The notes below the pieces were generated by a model. That model did not search any database, was not told the origin of the DNA, and was given only the letters and a program-made list of their open reading frames with translations. A stretch of 64,000 nt of DNA, taken from CAUPWF01 sp963515125 (GTDB taxonomy: Bacteria; Bacillota; Clostridia; Lachnospirales; Lachnospiraceae). The position numbers were made by a program, and so were the translations under genes. The first letter of the stretch is position 1; the number at the start of each line of letters is the position of its first letter. Positions 34,037-42,891 of this stretch are shown here, one piece after another. Location of the stretch: contig JBQKKG010000011.1 in assembly GCA_052116865.1 (NCBI GenBank), forward strand, positions 60,111 to 124,110, written 5' to 3'.

Positions 34037-34977
34037 TATACATGGATAAAAATGGAGTAGAAATTGGTGTTCTAAAAAATTACAATGTAGATATCGATAT
34101 TGGTGATGATAATTTATTTGAAATAACAGTTGGTACTTCAAATAATGTGCTTGATTATGATTATATGTTTTATATTGAAGGAACAGAATACGGAGGGATT
34201 GTTGATACAATAAAAGTAGATACAAGTAAAAAAAGGATAACGTACAAAGGAAGAACATGGAGGGGAGTGCTAGAAAGCAAGATTATAGAGCCGGATGTTG
34301 GACAAGACTTCTATATAATTAGTGGAAATGCTGAAAATGTGATTAGGAATCTTGTTAAAAGGTGTTCATTAGACAGCTTGTTTAGTGTTCTTCCATCAGA
34401 TATTAATATACCAAGGTTTCAGTGCGAACGATACAAGAATTTATACACACAGATAAAGAAAATGTTAGAGATAAATAATGCAAGAGTAAAAATATTCTTT
34501 AATAAAAAGATGGTTAATATAACTGCTGTAAAAATCAACGACATATCATCCGACGAGCAATACGATAATGGAACTGTCAACTTTATTATGCAAGAAACAA
34601 AGCATGCTGTAAATCACATGATAGGACTTGGTAAAGGTGAATTAAAAGAAAGACAAGTAGTTCACAAGTACATGGATCCGTATGGTGAGTTATCAGATGT
34701 ACAACATTATTTTGGAATTGATGAAATAACAAAAACTTATGAAAATACATCTGTAGAAAGCTATGAACTTTTAGTTTCTGAAACAGAAAAAAAGTTAAAA
34801 GAAGAATACAAATCATCTAAGATGGAAATGAAAATAAGCGGTAAAGATATGGAACTAGGAGATATTATAGGTGGAAAAGAGTATATAACTGGTATATCTA
34901 TGAAAAAACCAATAACAAGAAAAATAGTAAAAGGGCAACAGGACAATTTAACTACAAATTATGAGGTTGGTGATTAA
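34027..34977 (+). CDS. Tail-associated baseplate hub protein (ReqiPepy6 gp37-like)
   Basis: 316 residues from ATG 34027. ITYKGRTWRGVLESKII, then VNHMIGLGKGELKERQVVH and the end ELGDIIGGKEYITGISMKKP match the N-terminal hub domain family of siphovirus tail-associated proteins. No peptidase or fibre domain is attached. Confidence 0.82.
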   Translation: MDLIYMDKNGVEIGVLKNYNVDIDIGDDNLFEITVGTSNNVLDYDYMFYIEGTEYGGIVDTIKVDTSKKRITYKGRTWRGVLESKIIEPDVGQDFYIISGNAENVIRNLVKRCSLDSLFSVLPSDINIPRFQCERYKNLYTQIKKMLEINNARVKIFFNKKMVNITAVKINDISSDEQYDNGTVNFIMQETKHAVNHMIGLGKGELKERQVVHKYMDPYGELSDVQHYFGIDEITKTYENTSVESYELLVSETEKKLKEEYKSSKMEMKISGKDMELGDIIGGKEYITGISMKKPITRKIVKGQQDNLTTNYEVGD

Positions 34978-36129
34978 ATGGGATTTAAAATGGTAACAGG
35001 AAAAAAGGGAAAAGGGCACATTACAAGTGATGATGAAACATGTAGAAATCAGAGTATATTAGGAAATGGTTCATTTGTTGCTAATATTGGCTCAAAGTTA
35101 TACGCAACAGCAATTGACAACAATACAATACGCTTATCTGATGGGGAACTTTTTCACCAAGGGAAACAAGGCAGGATTCCGGCTAATGATTATGAAGATG
35201 TAACGATAAATAATGGAGAACTTGGCAAAAAAAGAAATGACTTGATTTGTATGAGAGTAACAAAAAATGCGAGCACATCACTAGAAGATATGAAATTAAT
35301 AGTAATTCAAGGTACGTCTACAACTAATACACCGCAAGACCCTGCTCATGTTGTTGGTGATATAAGAAGTGGGGCACTAGTTTCTGATATGCCGTTATAC
35401 AGAGTGACTTTAGAAGGTATAAGCATAGTTTCAGTCACTCAATTGTTTTCGGAAATAAGCTCACTCGCCAAAGCCCAAGCAGACATCCTAGCAAACTTTG
35501 ATTACCTAAACAAGTTGCACTCGAATGGGGAAATAATTGCAGATACACGCGATATAGACCTTGTTAATCCAACAGGAAGAAAGAATACCAAAACTTGGTG
35601 TGTTAATGGGCAAGGTTCAGTTAGTCCAACATATTATATGCCACCAACTTGCGAGCTGGGATTTAGAACTTGCGAGTATTTAGACGGAAACCTTTACATG
35701 ATTAAAATATTAGAGCTTTATCCTATACAAGGAAGGACATGGACAAATATATACAATAAGTCACAAAACCAATGGGCGGGATGGGTAGATAATAACCAAG
35801 TATCAATTAACGGCATCAAGTGCCAAAAGATATCAGAAGTTGCAATTCCATCTGCAGGTACGCAAGTATCCTTGGCTAGTATAGGTGATGCAAGCAATAT
35901 ACTGTGTACGATTGGAGCAACTGCATACGATAAATATGTTTCGAGTGTAATCATTGATGCATCAATTGCACAAGAATTTGTTTTATCCACGTTTTGGAAT
36001 ACAACAGCTTTTATATCCTGCTTAGTTGCGTGGAATCCATCAACAAAGCTAATGAATTTTAACAGTATTGAGCGTGGGACAAATTGGAATACAGTAAATC
36101 CATATATTCGGTTTTACAAAATATTATAA
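34978..36129 (+). CDS. Upper baseplate / tail fibre protein
   Basis: 383 residues. The N-terminal TGKKGKGHITSDDETCRNQSI attaches to the baseplate and is common in Clostridia phages. A coiled coil (ISSLAKAQADILANFDYL) links to a C-terminal pyocin-knob-like beta region (GFRTCEYLDGNLYMIKILEL), probably for receptor contact. Confidence 0.8.
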   Translation: MGFKMVTGKKGKGHITSDDETCRNQSILGNGSFVANIGSKLYATAIDNNTIRLSDGELFHQGKQGRIPANDYEDVTINNGELGKKRNDLICMRVTKNASTSLEDMKLIVIQGTSTTNTPQDPAHVVGDIRSGALVSDMPLYRVTLEGISIVSVTQLFSEISSLAKAQADILANFDYLNKLHSNGEIIADTRDIDLVNPTGRKNTKTWCVNGQGSVSPTYYMPPTCELGFRTCEYLDGNLYMIKILELYPIQGRTWTNIYNKSQNQWAGWVDNNQVSINGIKCQKISEVAIPSAGTQVSLASIGDASNILCTIGATAYDKYVSSVIIDASIAQEFVLSTFWNTTAFISCLVAWNPSTKLMNFNSIERGTNWNTVNPYIRFYKIL

Positions 36130-36142
36130 GGAGGTGCAGGAA

Positions 36143-36595
36143 ATGGAACTGGTATTTAATGATTCGCAGAAATTAGAGATTCAATCATTCGAGGAATCAG
36201 ACGCAGTATTAAAGATTAAGGTTATCAATCTATCCCAAGAGGAACTAGAGCACTTGTTTAGTAGTGAATTTGCCACTAAGAAGATGCAAGCAGACAGTTC
36301 TGTATTTGAGAATTACACAACATTTGCAGCTATTACAAAGTACACAGGTGGTATTTTTGAGGTTTGTATGCAACAAAAAGAAAAGGGGCCTACTGAAAGA
36401 TTAAAAGAAGCAGAAAGTCAGATAATCATTCTAAAAGAGGAAATCAGTGCAAAGGAAGTTGAAATCAAAGAACTTACTTCAACTACGAGTGAGTTAACGT
36501 CAACTACAAATGAATTAGTATTAGCAATTGCGGAATCAATAGGGGGTGGGACGAGTGTTGAATCTGAAACTCAAAATAATGCTTCGAGCATTTAA
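36143..36595 (+). CDS. Phage structural accessory protein, coiled coil
   Basis: 150 residues from ATG 36143 with AAGGAGG 7 nt upstream. A beta-rich first half is followed by a coiled coil with repeated LTSTTSEL/LTSTTNEL. Position after the fibre suggests a baseplate accessory. No firm family. Confidence 0.65.
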   Translation: MELVFNDSQKLEIQSFEESDAVLKIKVINLSQEELEHLFSSEFATKKMQADSSVFENYTTFAAITKYTGGIFEVCMQQKEKGPTERLKEAESQIIILKEEISAKEVEIKELTSTTSELTSTTNELVLAIAESIGGGTSVESETQNNASSI

Positions 36596-36707
36596 GATAA
36601 GGCTAGAAAATGGCGAGGACATAAAGGCAATCTTAGACAGTTATCCAAGATTGACGGAGGATGAAAAGAAACAGATATTAGCAGAACTAGAGGTTGAGAG
36701 CGTGTAG
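36555..36707 (+). CDS. XkdX-like small phage protein, 50 residues
   Basis: GTG 36555 (or TTG 36558) after GGGGTGGGA, overlapping the previous gene. KIRLENGEDIKAILDSYPRLTEDEKKQILAELE matches the short protein usually found between fibre and holin genes. A small hairpin with T run (36697-36718) overlaps its stop. Confidence 0.6.
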   Translation: MLNLKLKIMLRAFKIRLENGEDIKAILDSYPRLTEDEKKQILAELEVESV

Positions 36708-36738
36708 GCTCTTTTTTTATTTGGAAAGAAGGTTAAAT

Positions 36739-37206
36739 ATGGAAGAAGTAAATAAAATTAAAGCACTAATCACAGTATTTTTTGCAGCACTTACAAGCCT
36801 GTTTGGAATACTGGCGATTCCTATTTTTGTATTGGTAGTATGCAACGTGATTGATTATTTTACAGCGATACCAGCAGCACCTAAGCGTGGTGAAAAGGTA
36901 AATTCTAAAAAAGGAATGGCTGGAATATTTAAAAAAGTTATCATGTACATGCTTATTATCGTTGCTTCTGTGTTAGATATGTTAATAGCTCACACTGGAA
37001 GTATTATTGGAATAACCCTACCATTTTCGTATGGTATAGCGTGTATTGTAACGATATGGTTAGCGCTAAATGAAATGATAAGTATATTAGAGAATGTATC
37101 CGACATGGGGGTTCAGTTACCTCCTTTTTTAATGCCAATTATTAAATACGTAAAGTCACAAGTGGAAGATAAGACAAAGGATGTAGAAAAAAATAAGGAG
37201 GAATAG
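36739..37206 (+). CDS. Holin (phage holin 4 family)
   Basis: 155 residues from ATG 36739. Several transmembrane segments: residues about 10-35 (TVFFAALTSLFGILAIPIF), 65-82 and 92-112, and the motif KKGMAGIFKKVIMYMLIIVASVLD of the toxin-secretion/lysis holins. It makes the membrane lesion that releases endolysin. Confidence 0.93.
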   Translation: MEEVNKIKALITVFFAALTSLFGILAIPIFVLVVCNVIDYFTAIPAAPKRGEKVNSKKGMAGIFKKVIMYMLIIVASVLDMLIAHTGSIIGITLPFSYGIACIVTIWLALNEMISILENVSDMGVQLPPFLMPIIKYVKSQVEDKTKDVEKNKEE

Positions 37207-37208
37207 GT

Positions 37209-37346
37209 ATGGATAGAAATCAAGAAGTTGTATTTCGTATGGAAGAGGAAACGGTTGAGTTCAATCAAGCCCTATATGAAAAGAATCTAGAGGAAAATAC
37301 ATTTACAGATGATATGGAAGGAGAAGATAAGAATGCAGAAAACTAA
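37209..37346 (+). CDS. Small acidic phage protein, 45 residues
   Basis: ATG 37209 lies 2 nt after the holin stop and the gene overlaps endolysin by 14 nt. Very acidic (FRMEEETVEFNQALYEKNLE). Possibly a lysis accessory; no family recognised. Confidence 0.5.
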   Translation: MDRNQEVVFRMEEETVEFNQALYEKNLEENTFTDDMEGEDKNAEN

Positions 37347-38253
37347 TTTATGGTTATCGGAAAGCAAGTATTCCATGAAATCACCATACGGAATGACACC
37401 ACTTGGAATTGTAGTACATAATACTGCAAATGATGCCAGTGCAATGTCGGAAGCATCTTATATGGTTGGGAATAACAGCAACACCTCTTTTCATTACGCA
37501 GTAGATCATGAAAGAGTTGTACAGTGTATTCCAGATAATCGAAATGCATGGCACTGTGGTGCTACGTATGGAAACCGCAATTATCTTGGTATTGAAACTT
37601 GCTATTCTAGAAGCGGTGGAGATAGATTTACGCAAGCAGAATTAAACGCTGCATATCTTGTAGCTTCAAAATGTAAAGAATACGGATGGGGAATTGATAA
37701 AGTATTTACACATCAATCACAGAGTGGAAAATACTGCCCTCACCGGACACTTGATTTAGGCTGGGATAGATTCCTAAGTTTAGTTAAGTTATATCTAGAT
37801 GGTCAAGTCGGTTGGATATGGGATAGTAATAAGCGCAAATGGTGGTACAAGCACGAAGATGGTTCTTACACAATCTATAATTGGGAATTCATCGGTGGGA
37901 AATGGTACTTCTTTGATAAAGATGGTTGGATGATTTTCAAGCAATGGCTCCTATGGAAAGATAAGTGGTACTTCTTTGATGATAGCGGTGCAATGGTAGC
38001 CAATAAATGGATATGGTGGAAGAATGAATGTTATTATTTAGACCCTAACGGCGTGATGGTTGCTGACGATTGGCAAAAGGACAAAGACTGGTGGTACTTC
38101 TTGGATTCGCAAGGTCATATGGCACGCAATTGTAAGATTGAATGGAAAGGGAAGGAATATTTTTTCAATCAAGATGGCAAGATGGTACAGAACGTTAAGG
38201 TTACGTGGGACAAGGAATACTTTGCAGATGCAAACGGTGTATTGAGTATATAG
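37333..38253 (+). CDS. Endolysin: N-acetylmuramoyl-L-alanine amidase with cell-wall-binding repeats
   Basis: 306 residues from ATG 37333 after GGAAGGAG. Residues about 20-150 form an amidase_2 domain with zinc His in GIVVHNTAND and the CPHRTLD end. From about 155 onward come repeated WYFFD(K/D)xG units (KWYFFDKDGWMI, KWYFFDDSGAMV, CYYLDPNGVMV, WWYFLDSQGHM), the choline/cell-wall-binding repeat type. Confidence 0.95.
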   Translation: MQKTNLWLSESKYSMKSPYGMTPLGIVVHNTANDASAMSEASYMVGNNSNTSFHYAVDHERVVQCIPDNRNAWHCGATYGNRNYLGIETCYSRSGGDRFTQAELNAAYLVASKCKEYGWGIDKVFTHQSQSGKYCPHRTLDLGWDRFLSLVKLYLDGQVGWIWDSNKRKWWYKHEDGSYTIYNWEFIGGKWYFFDKDGWMIFKQWLLWKDKWYFFDDSGAMVANKWIWWKNECYYLDPNGVMVADDWQKDKDWWYFLDSQGHMARNCKIEWKGKEYFFNQDGKMVQNVKVTWDKEYFADANGVLSI

Positions 38254-38264
38254 TTATAGTAATA

Positions 38265-38293
38265 GCCCCTTTTCCGATGGATTAGGGGCTTTT
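38265..38293 (+). terminator. Terminator after the lysis module
   Basis: AGCCCC and GGGGCT arms enclose a 14-nt loop, followed by TTTT. It ends the late operon. Confidence 0.65.
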
Positions 38294-38342
38294 AGAAAAC
38301 ACACATATATATAGAAGGAATAGAACGTTAAAATACGGAATC

Positions 38343-38363
38343 AAGTTAGTCAAAAGTTAGTCA
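38343..38363. repeat. Right arm-type integrase sites (2 x AAGTTAGTCA)
   Basis: Copies at 38343 and 38354, 11 bp apart, match the four near attL. The whole block GTTAGTCAAAAGTTAGTCA is shared between the two ends. Confidence 0.7.
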
Positions 38364-38401
38364 AAACAACGGTTTTATAGGCTTTGTAGGGTGTAAAATT
38401 C

Positions 38402-38449
38402 ACATTGGTAGTGTTGAGGTCACGGGTTCGATTCCCGTCGGTAGCTTAA
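38402..38449 (+). repeat. attR core (48-bp direct repeat, copy 2)
   Basis: Exact copy of 6528-6575: the 3' part of tRNA-Thr from the anticodon stem onward, displaced by integration. No complete tRNA is present here. Confidence 0.95.
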
Positions 38450-38490
38450 AAATGATTCTAATGACGAAATGTCTTTAGAATCATTTTTTT
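38450..38490 (+). terminator. Original tRNA-Thr terminator, now separated
   Basis: AAATGATTCTAA (38450-38461) and TTAGAATCATTT (38475-38486) form a perfect 12-bp stem followed by T's. Before integration it would have lain directly behind the tRNA gene. Confidence 0.8.
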
Positions 38491-38545
38491 GTTGATAAAT
38501 GAACAATTTGCAAATATCTCTTCAATAGATAGATTCATACTACAA

Positions 38546-38863
38546 TTATAAATAGAATTTCATAGCTAAAATTACTAACACTATCACAATGACAATACCA
38601 AGAATAATAGGCACTAGATAGCTATTACCAGGTTCTTCATGCTTCCCTACATCCATCAAGTCATTATAAGCGCTTTTCATTTCTTTTTCTCTTTTATGAC
38701 GTACTTCTTTATCTGGTATGTTGGAATATTTTGTACGTAGTTGTTCAGAAGAGGTCTGTTTCTTTACAACACGTTTCTTTATTCTACAATTTCTACAAAT
38801 GGCAAAATCACCATCTTCCATATGACGCAGTTCCATTTCATTTTTACATTTTGGACAATTCAT
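38546..38863 (-). CDS. Zinc-ribbon membrane protein
   Basis: 105 residues. An N-terminal zinc ribbon (CPKCKNEM and CRNCRIKK) is followed by a charged helix and a C-terminal transmembrane segment (LVPIILGIVIVIVLVILAM). Function unknown. Ribosome site AAAGGAG precedes the ATG. Confidence 0.75.
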   Translation of the reverse strand: MNCPKCKNEMELRHMEDGDFAICRNCRIKKRVVKKQTSSEQLRTKYSNIPDKEVRHKREKEMKSAYNDLMDVGKHEEPGNSYLVPIILGIVIVIVLVILAMKFYL

Positions 38864-38931
38864 AATAATCTCCTTTCAACTTGTTAAGTTTAGCGTGATA
38901 TAATAAATATGTCAATAAATAGGGAATAATA

Positions 38932-38972
38932 AATTGGGGACGGGGGCGATGTGTATTGCCCCCGTCCCAATT
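38932..38972. repeat. GC-rich palindromic stem-loop, copy 1
   Basis: AATTGGGGACGGGGGC and GCCCCCGTCCCAATT enclose GATGTGTATT. It is a near copy of the element at 40727. It lies between a minus-strand gene and glnS. Confidence 0.85.
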
Positions 38973-39044
38973 CACAATTGCCCTTTATTTTATTTTATGA
39001 TAAGATAAAGAGCATAAATGTAATATGAGTCGAGGAGGGCTACA

Positions 39045-40712
39045 ATGGAAGGCAATGAAGTAGTTTCTAAAAATTTTATTGAACAAGAAATAGATAAGGA
39101 TTTAAAAGAGGGTGTTTACGATCATGTTTGTACAAGGTTTCCACCAGAGCCAAATGGATATCTTCATATTGGACATGCAAAATCAATTCTTTTGAATTAT
39201 GGATTAGCACAAAAGTATAATGGAACATTTCACATGCGTTTTGATGATACGAATCCAACCAAAGAGAGAATTGAATTTGTTGAATCAATCAAAGAAGACA
39301 TCAAATGGCTAGGTGCTGATTGGGGAACACACTTATATTTTGCATCTGATTATTTTGATATTATGTACCAGTGTGCGATAAAGTTAATTAAAAAGGGAAA
39401 AGCTTATGTCTGTCATCTAACACCAGATGAAATGCGTGAGTATCGTGGGACATTGACAGAGCCAGGGAAAAACAGTCCTTACCGTGAGCGTACGGTGGAA
39501 GAGAATCTTCAATTATTCGAGGAGATGAAGGAAGGTAAATTTCCAGATGGAGCATGTGTATTACGTGCGAAAATAGATATGGAATCGCCAAATATCAATA
39601 TGCGTGACCCAATTATTTACCGTGTTGCTCGTATGACACACCATAATACAGGAGATAAATGGTGTATTTACCCTATGTATGATTTTGCGCATCCAATTGA
39701 GGATGCAGTGGAAGAGATTACACATTCTATTTGTACGTTGGAATTTGAAGACCATAGGCCATTGTATGATTGGGTAGTAAGAGAGTGTGAATTTGAGATG
39801 CCACCAAGACAGATTGAATTTTCAAAATTATATTTAACAAATGTGGTGACGGGCAAACGATATATTAAGAAATTAGTAGAAGATGGAATTGTGGATGGAT
39901 GGGATGATCCAAGATTAGTATCCATTGTAGCACTTCGCAGGCGAGGATTTACTCCAGAATCGCTAAAGATGTTTGTAGAGTTATGTGGTGTTTCAAAGAG
40001 CCATAGTTCTGTTGACTACGCAATGCTTGAATATTGTATTCGCGAAGACTTAAAGTTGAAAAAACCACGTATGATGGCAGTACTAGATCCTATAAAATTA
40101 ATTATTGACAATTATCCAGAGGGACAAGTAGAGTACTTAGATGTTGTGAATAATATGGAGAATGAAGAGTTGGGTTCTAGAAAAGTACCATTTTGTCGTG
40201 AACTATATATTGACCGTGATGACTTTATGGAGGAACCTCCTAAGAAATATTTCCGTTTATTTCCGGGGAATGAAGTGCGTTTGATGCATGCATATTTTGT
40301 AAAATGCGAGAGTTTTGTTAAAGATGCGGATGGAAAAGTAACAGAGATTCATTGTACCTACGATCCAGAGACAAAATGTGGAACAGGCTTTACAGGTCGT
40401 AAGGTAAAAGGTACCATTCATTGGGTAGCAGCGCCTTATGCAGTTGAAGCTGAGGTACGATTGTACGAGAATTTAGTAGATGAGGAAAAGGGTGTATATA
40501 ATAAAGAAGACGGATCTTTAAATTTAAATCCGAATTCATTGGAGATTAGAACGTGTTATGTAGAGCCTAATTTTGAACATACAAAAGGGTATGATAGTTA
40601 TCAATTTGTAAGACATGGGTATTTCTGTGTGGATGCAAAGGATTCTAAGGCAGAGGCATTGGTATTTAATAGAATAGTATCATTAAAGAGCTCTTTTAAA
40701 CTACCAAAATAG
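39045..40712 (+). CDS. glnS: Glutaminyl-tRNA synthetase
   Basis: 555 residues. Class I signature HIGHAKSI after PPEPNGYL; catalytic MRFDDTNP and WCIYPMYDFAHP; anticodon-binding beta-barrels in the C-terminal half. The KMSKS-equivalent loop reads VVTGKRYIKKLV rather than VMSKRKL, a visible departure. GAGGAGG precedes the ATG. Confidence 0.96.
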   Translation: MEGNEVVSKNFIEQEIDKDLKEGVYDHVCTRFPPEPNGYLHIGHAKSILLNYGLAQKYNGTFHMRFDDTNPTKERIEFVESIKEDIKWLGADWGTHLYFASDYFDIMYQCAIKLIKKGKAYVCHLTPDEMREYRGTLTEPGKNSPYRERTVEENLQLFEEMKEGKFPDGACVLRAKIDMESPNINMRDPIIYRVARMTHHNTGDKWCIYPMYDFAHPIEDAVEEITHSICTLEFEDHRPLYDWVVRECEFEMPPRQIEFSKLYLTNVVTGKRYIKKLVEDGIVDGWDDPRLVSIVALRRRGFTPESLKMFVELCGVSKSHSSVDYAMLEYCIREDLKLKKPRMMAVLDPIKLIIDNYPEGQVEYLDVVNNMENEELGSRKVPFCRELYIDRDDFMEEPPKKYFRLFPGNEVRLMHAYFVKCESFVKDADGKVTEIHCTYDPETKCGTGFTGRKVKGTIHWVAAPYAVEAEVRLYENLVDEEKGVYNKEDGSLNLNPNSLEIRTCYVEPNFEHTKGYDSYQFVRHGYFCVDAKDSKAEALVFNRIVSLKSSFKLPK

Positions 40713-40726
40713 GGACAGGGCAATTG

Positions 40727-40772
40727 TTAATTGGGGACGGGGGCGATGTACATCGCCCCCGTCCCCAATTAA
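40727..40772. repeat. Perfect 46-bp GC-rich palindrome, copy 2
   Basis: Two 23-nt arms (TTAATTGGGGACGGGGG onward) are exact reverse complements with no loop, centred at GATGT/ACATC. It is placed between glnS and the MocR gene. Same family as 38932; a shorter relative is at 45858. Confidence 0.9.
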
Positions 40773-40786
40773 CTGAAAGGATCAAA

Positions 40787-42184
40787 ATGAATGAGTTAAT
40801 GATTAATCTTAATAATAAGAAACCGATTCCCCTATATGAGCAGATTTATCAATCTATTAAAGAGGATATTCAAAATGGAAAGATAAGAAGTGGCGAAAAG
40901 TTACCATCTACCAGGGTATTATCCAAATATTTGGAAGTAAGTAGAAGTACAGTAGAGTTAGCTTATGAACAGTTACTTTCGGAAGGGTATATTGAGGCAG
41001 AGCCATGCAAGGGCTTTTTTGTAGCACAGATTGAGGAATTGTACCGGCTTGCTAAACTAAATAGACCAATATCTGCAAAAGTACCAACTAAGGAAATCAT
41101 TTATAAATATGATTTCTCACCTCGAGGAATTGATTTAAATAGCTTTCCATATGGTGCGTGGCGGAAGATCTCGAAGGATGTTTTGCTGGATGATAAAATG
41201 GAGTTATTTCATCTAGGAGATTCGCAAGGAGAATATACATTTCGCAGTGCCATTTGTAATTACTTGTATCAAGCTAGAGGGGTGAATTGCAGTCCAGAGC
41301 ATTTGATTGTTGGTGCGGGAAATGACTATTTACTTATGTTACTCGGCACTATTATAGGACCCAATCATAAGATCGCATTTGAAAATCCCACATATAAGCA
41401 GGCATATCGCTTATTTGAACGACTTTCTTATGAAGTATGTACAGTTGACATGGATGAAAAAGGAATGCAAGTATCTCAATTAAGGTCATCAGGTGCCGAT
41501 ATGGCATATGTGATGCCGTCTCATCAATATCCCCTTGGCATTGTTATGCCAATAAAGCGTAGAATGGAGTTAATGAAATGGGCAAACGAAGAACCTGGAC
41601 GCTATATTATAGAGGATGACTATGACAGTGAATTTCGTTATAAAGGAAAGCCAATTCCGGCACTACAAGGACATGATGGAAATGACCGGATTATTTATCT
41701 TGGAACATTTTCCAAATCTATTGCGCCGGCGATCCGTATGAGCTATATGGTGTTACCACAAGAGTTATTAGAAGTTTATAGAGAAAAATGCAAATTTGTA
41801 TCTTCCACGGTTTCCAAAGTGGATCAGTTAATTGTAGAACGATTTTTGGAAGATGGATACTATGAGAGACATCTAAATAAAATGAGGGCTATGTATAAAA
41901 ATCGTCACGACACACTAATGACATCCATAAAGTTATTACAAGATATCTGTACGATTTCTGGAGAACATGCAGGGGTGCATTTGTTATTGACCTTTCACAA
42001 TGGGATGAGTGAAGAAGAATTAATTGAGCAGGCAAAAAAGAAAAGTGTCAGAGTGTATGGACTCTCTGAGTATTATACAGATAAATCAAAAGCGATCCCA
42101 TCAACCGTACTATTAGGTTATGCAAATCTATCAGAATCATTTATCCAAGAAGCGATAGCGTTATTAGCGCAGGCATGGAATTAG
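40787..42184 (+). CDS. MocR/PdxR-type regulator (GntR HTH plus aminotransferase domain)
   Basis: 465 residues from ATG 40787, which follows GAAAGGA. Residues 1-80 form a GntR winged helix (PLYEQIYQSIKEDIQNGKI, LPSTRVLSKYLEVSRSTVE). Residues about 110-465 form a class I aminotransferase-like domain, with PLP lysine in GTFSKSIAPAIR. Such proteins control vitamin B6 or amino-acid genes in response to PLP; the target here is not visible. Confidence 0.93.
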   Translation: MNELMINLNNKKPIPLYEQIYQSIKEDIQNGKIRSGEKLPSTRVLSKYLEVSRSTVELAYEQLLSEGYIEAEPCKGFFVAQIEELYRLAKLNRPISAKVPTKEIIYKYDFSPRGIDLNSFPYGAWRKISKDVLLDDKMELFHLGDSQGEYTFRSAICNYLYQARGVNCSPEHLIVGAGNDYLLMLLGTIIGPNHKIAFENPTYKQAYRLFERLSYEVCTVDMDEKGMQVSQLRSSGADMAYVMPSHQYPLGIVMPIKRRMELMKWANEEPGRYIIEDDYDSEFRYKGKPIPALQGHDGNDRIIYLGTFSKSIAPAIRMSYMVLPQELLEVYREKCKFVSSTVSKVDQLIVERFLEDGYYERHLNKMRAMYKNRHDTLMTSIKLLQDICTISGEHAGVHLLLTFHNGMSEEELIEQAKKKSVRVYGLSEYYTDKSKAIPSTVLLGYANLSESFIQEAIALLAQAWN

Positions 42185-42208
42185 AGCAGATTAGAAGAAA
42201 GAATATAA

Positions 42209-42260
42209 AAATACTTAGCACTACATCATTTGGATTGGTGTATAAATGCTAAGTATTTTT
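42209..42260. terminator. Terminator between convergent genes
   Basis: ATACTTAGCA and TGCTAAGTAT flank a 26-nt loop, with T and A runs usable in both directions. Confidence 0.75.
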
Positions 42261-42298
42261 GTATTTATTTCATTTTTACCTTAAATTGACTGTGGTGA

Positions 42299-42727
42299 TT
42301 AGGAATCTAATTCTTCATGTATTGCATCAGCAACTTCATCTACTTTATGATCAAGAAGCTCCTTTGCATCATCCACCTTGTCGTCAACGTTCTCTACAAG
42401 TTCTTTTGCAATATTGATTTTTTCATCTACAAATTCCTTTGCATCATCAATGCCATCTTTTACAAGATGTTTTACTTCGTCAATATTTTCATTGACTTTT
42501 TCTTGGGTTGCGTCAGAAGTTGTAGGAACAGTTCCTAAAGGAACATATTCACGGTCAGTAATTGGCTCTAAATCATCATCTAAATCGAAATCCTCGTCTT
42601 CACAATCATCCGGGAAGTCTCCACAACAATCACAACAACTATCCTTTTTACAAAAATATGCAAGACCCACACCAACAGCAGCTCCAAGTGCTGCAAGTCC
42701 TAATAAAATTTTGCCTGTTTTTCGCAC
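42299..42727 (-). CDS. Acidic YtxH-like envelope protein
   Basis: 142 residues starting at GTG 42727. A hydrophobic N-terminal segment (ILLGLAALGAAVGVGLAYF) is followed by a Cys cluster (CCDCCGDFPDDC), a very acidic stretch, and a helical tail of heptads (VDEKINIAKELVENVDDKV). Such proteins are membrane-tethered stress or structural proteins; no enzyme motif. Confidence 0.7.
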   Translation of the reverse strand: MRKTGKILLGLAALGAAVGVGLAYFCKKDSCCDCCGDFPDDCEDEDFDLDDDLEPITDREYVPLGTVPTTSDATQEKVNENIDEVKHLVKDGIDDAKEFVDEKINIAKELVENVDDKVDDAKELLDHKVDEVADAIHEELDS

Positions 42728-42891
42728 TATGACATTACCCCTTTCTACATAAAAGTATGTTTAATACATAACATTGTAATACTTTTTCGTGAAAATGAAA
42801 AGAGTAAAGTTAATAATTGTTCAGTTGTAGATAAAAATAAAGTATGTTAGACTATACGAATAGATTAATGTTGATGTATGGAGGCAGTATC

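Larger units (their letters stand above)
6528..38449. mobile_element. Prophage in tRNA-Thr, HK97-fold siphovirus type, about 31.9 kb
   Basis: The element is bounded by exact 48-bp direct repeats and holds integrase, lysogeny switch, recombination/replication, late regulator, packaging, head, tail, baseplate, holin and endolysin genes in the usual siphovirus order. Genes are on the + strand except integrase, a PH-domain gene, the CI-like repressor and one membrane protein. The only damaged gene I see is a C5 cytosine methylase with an in-frame stop, so the prophage may still be inducible. Confidence 0.95.
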
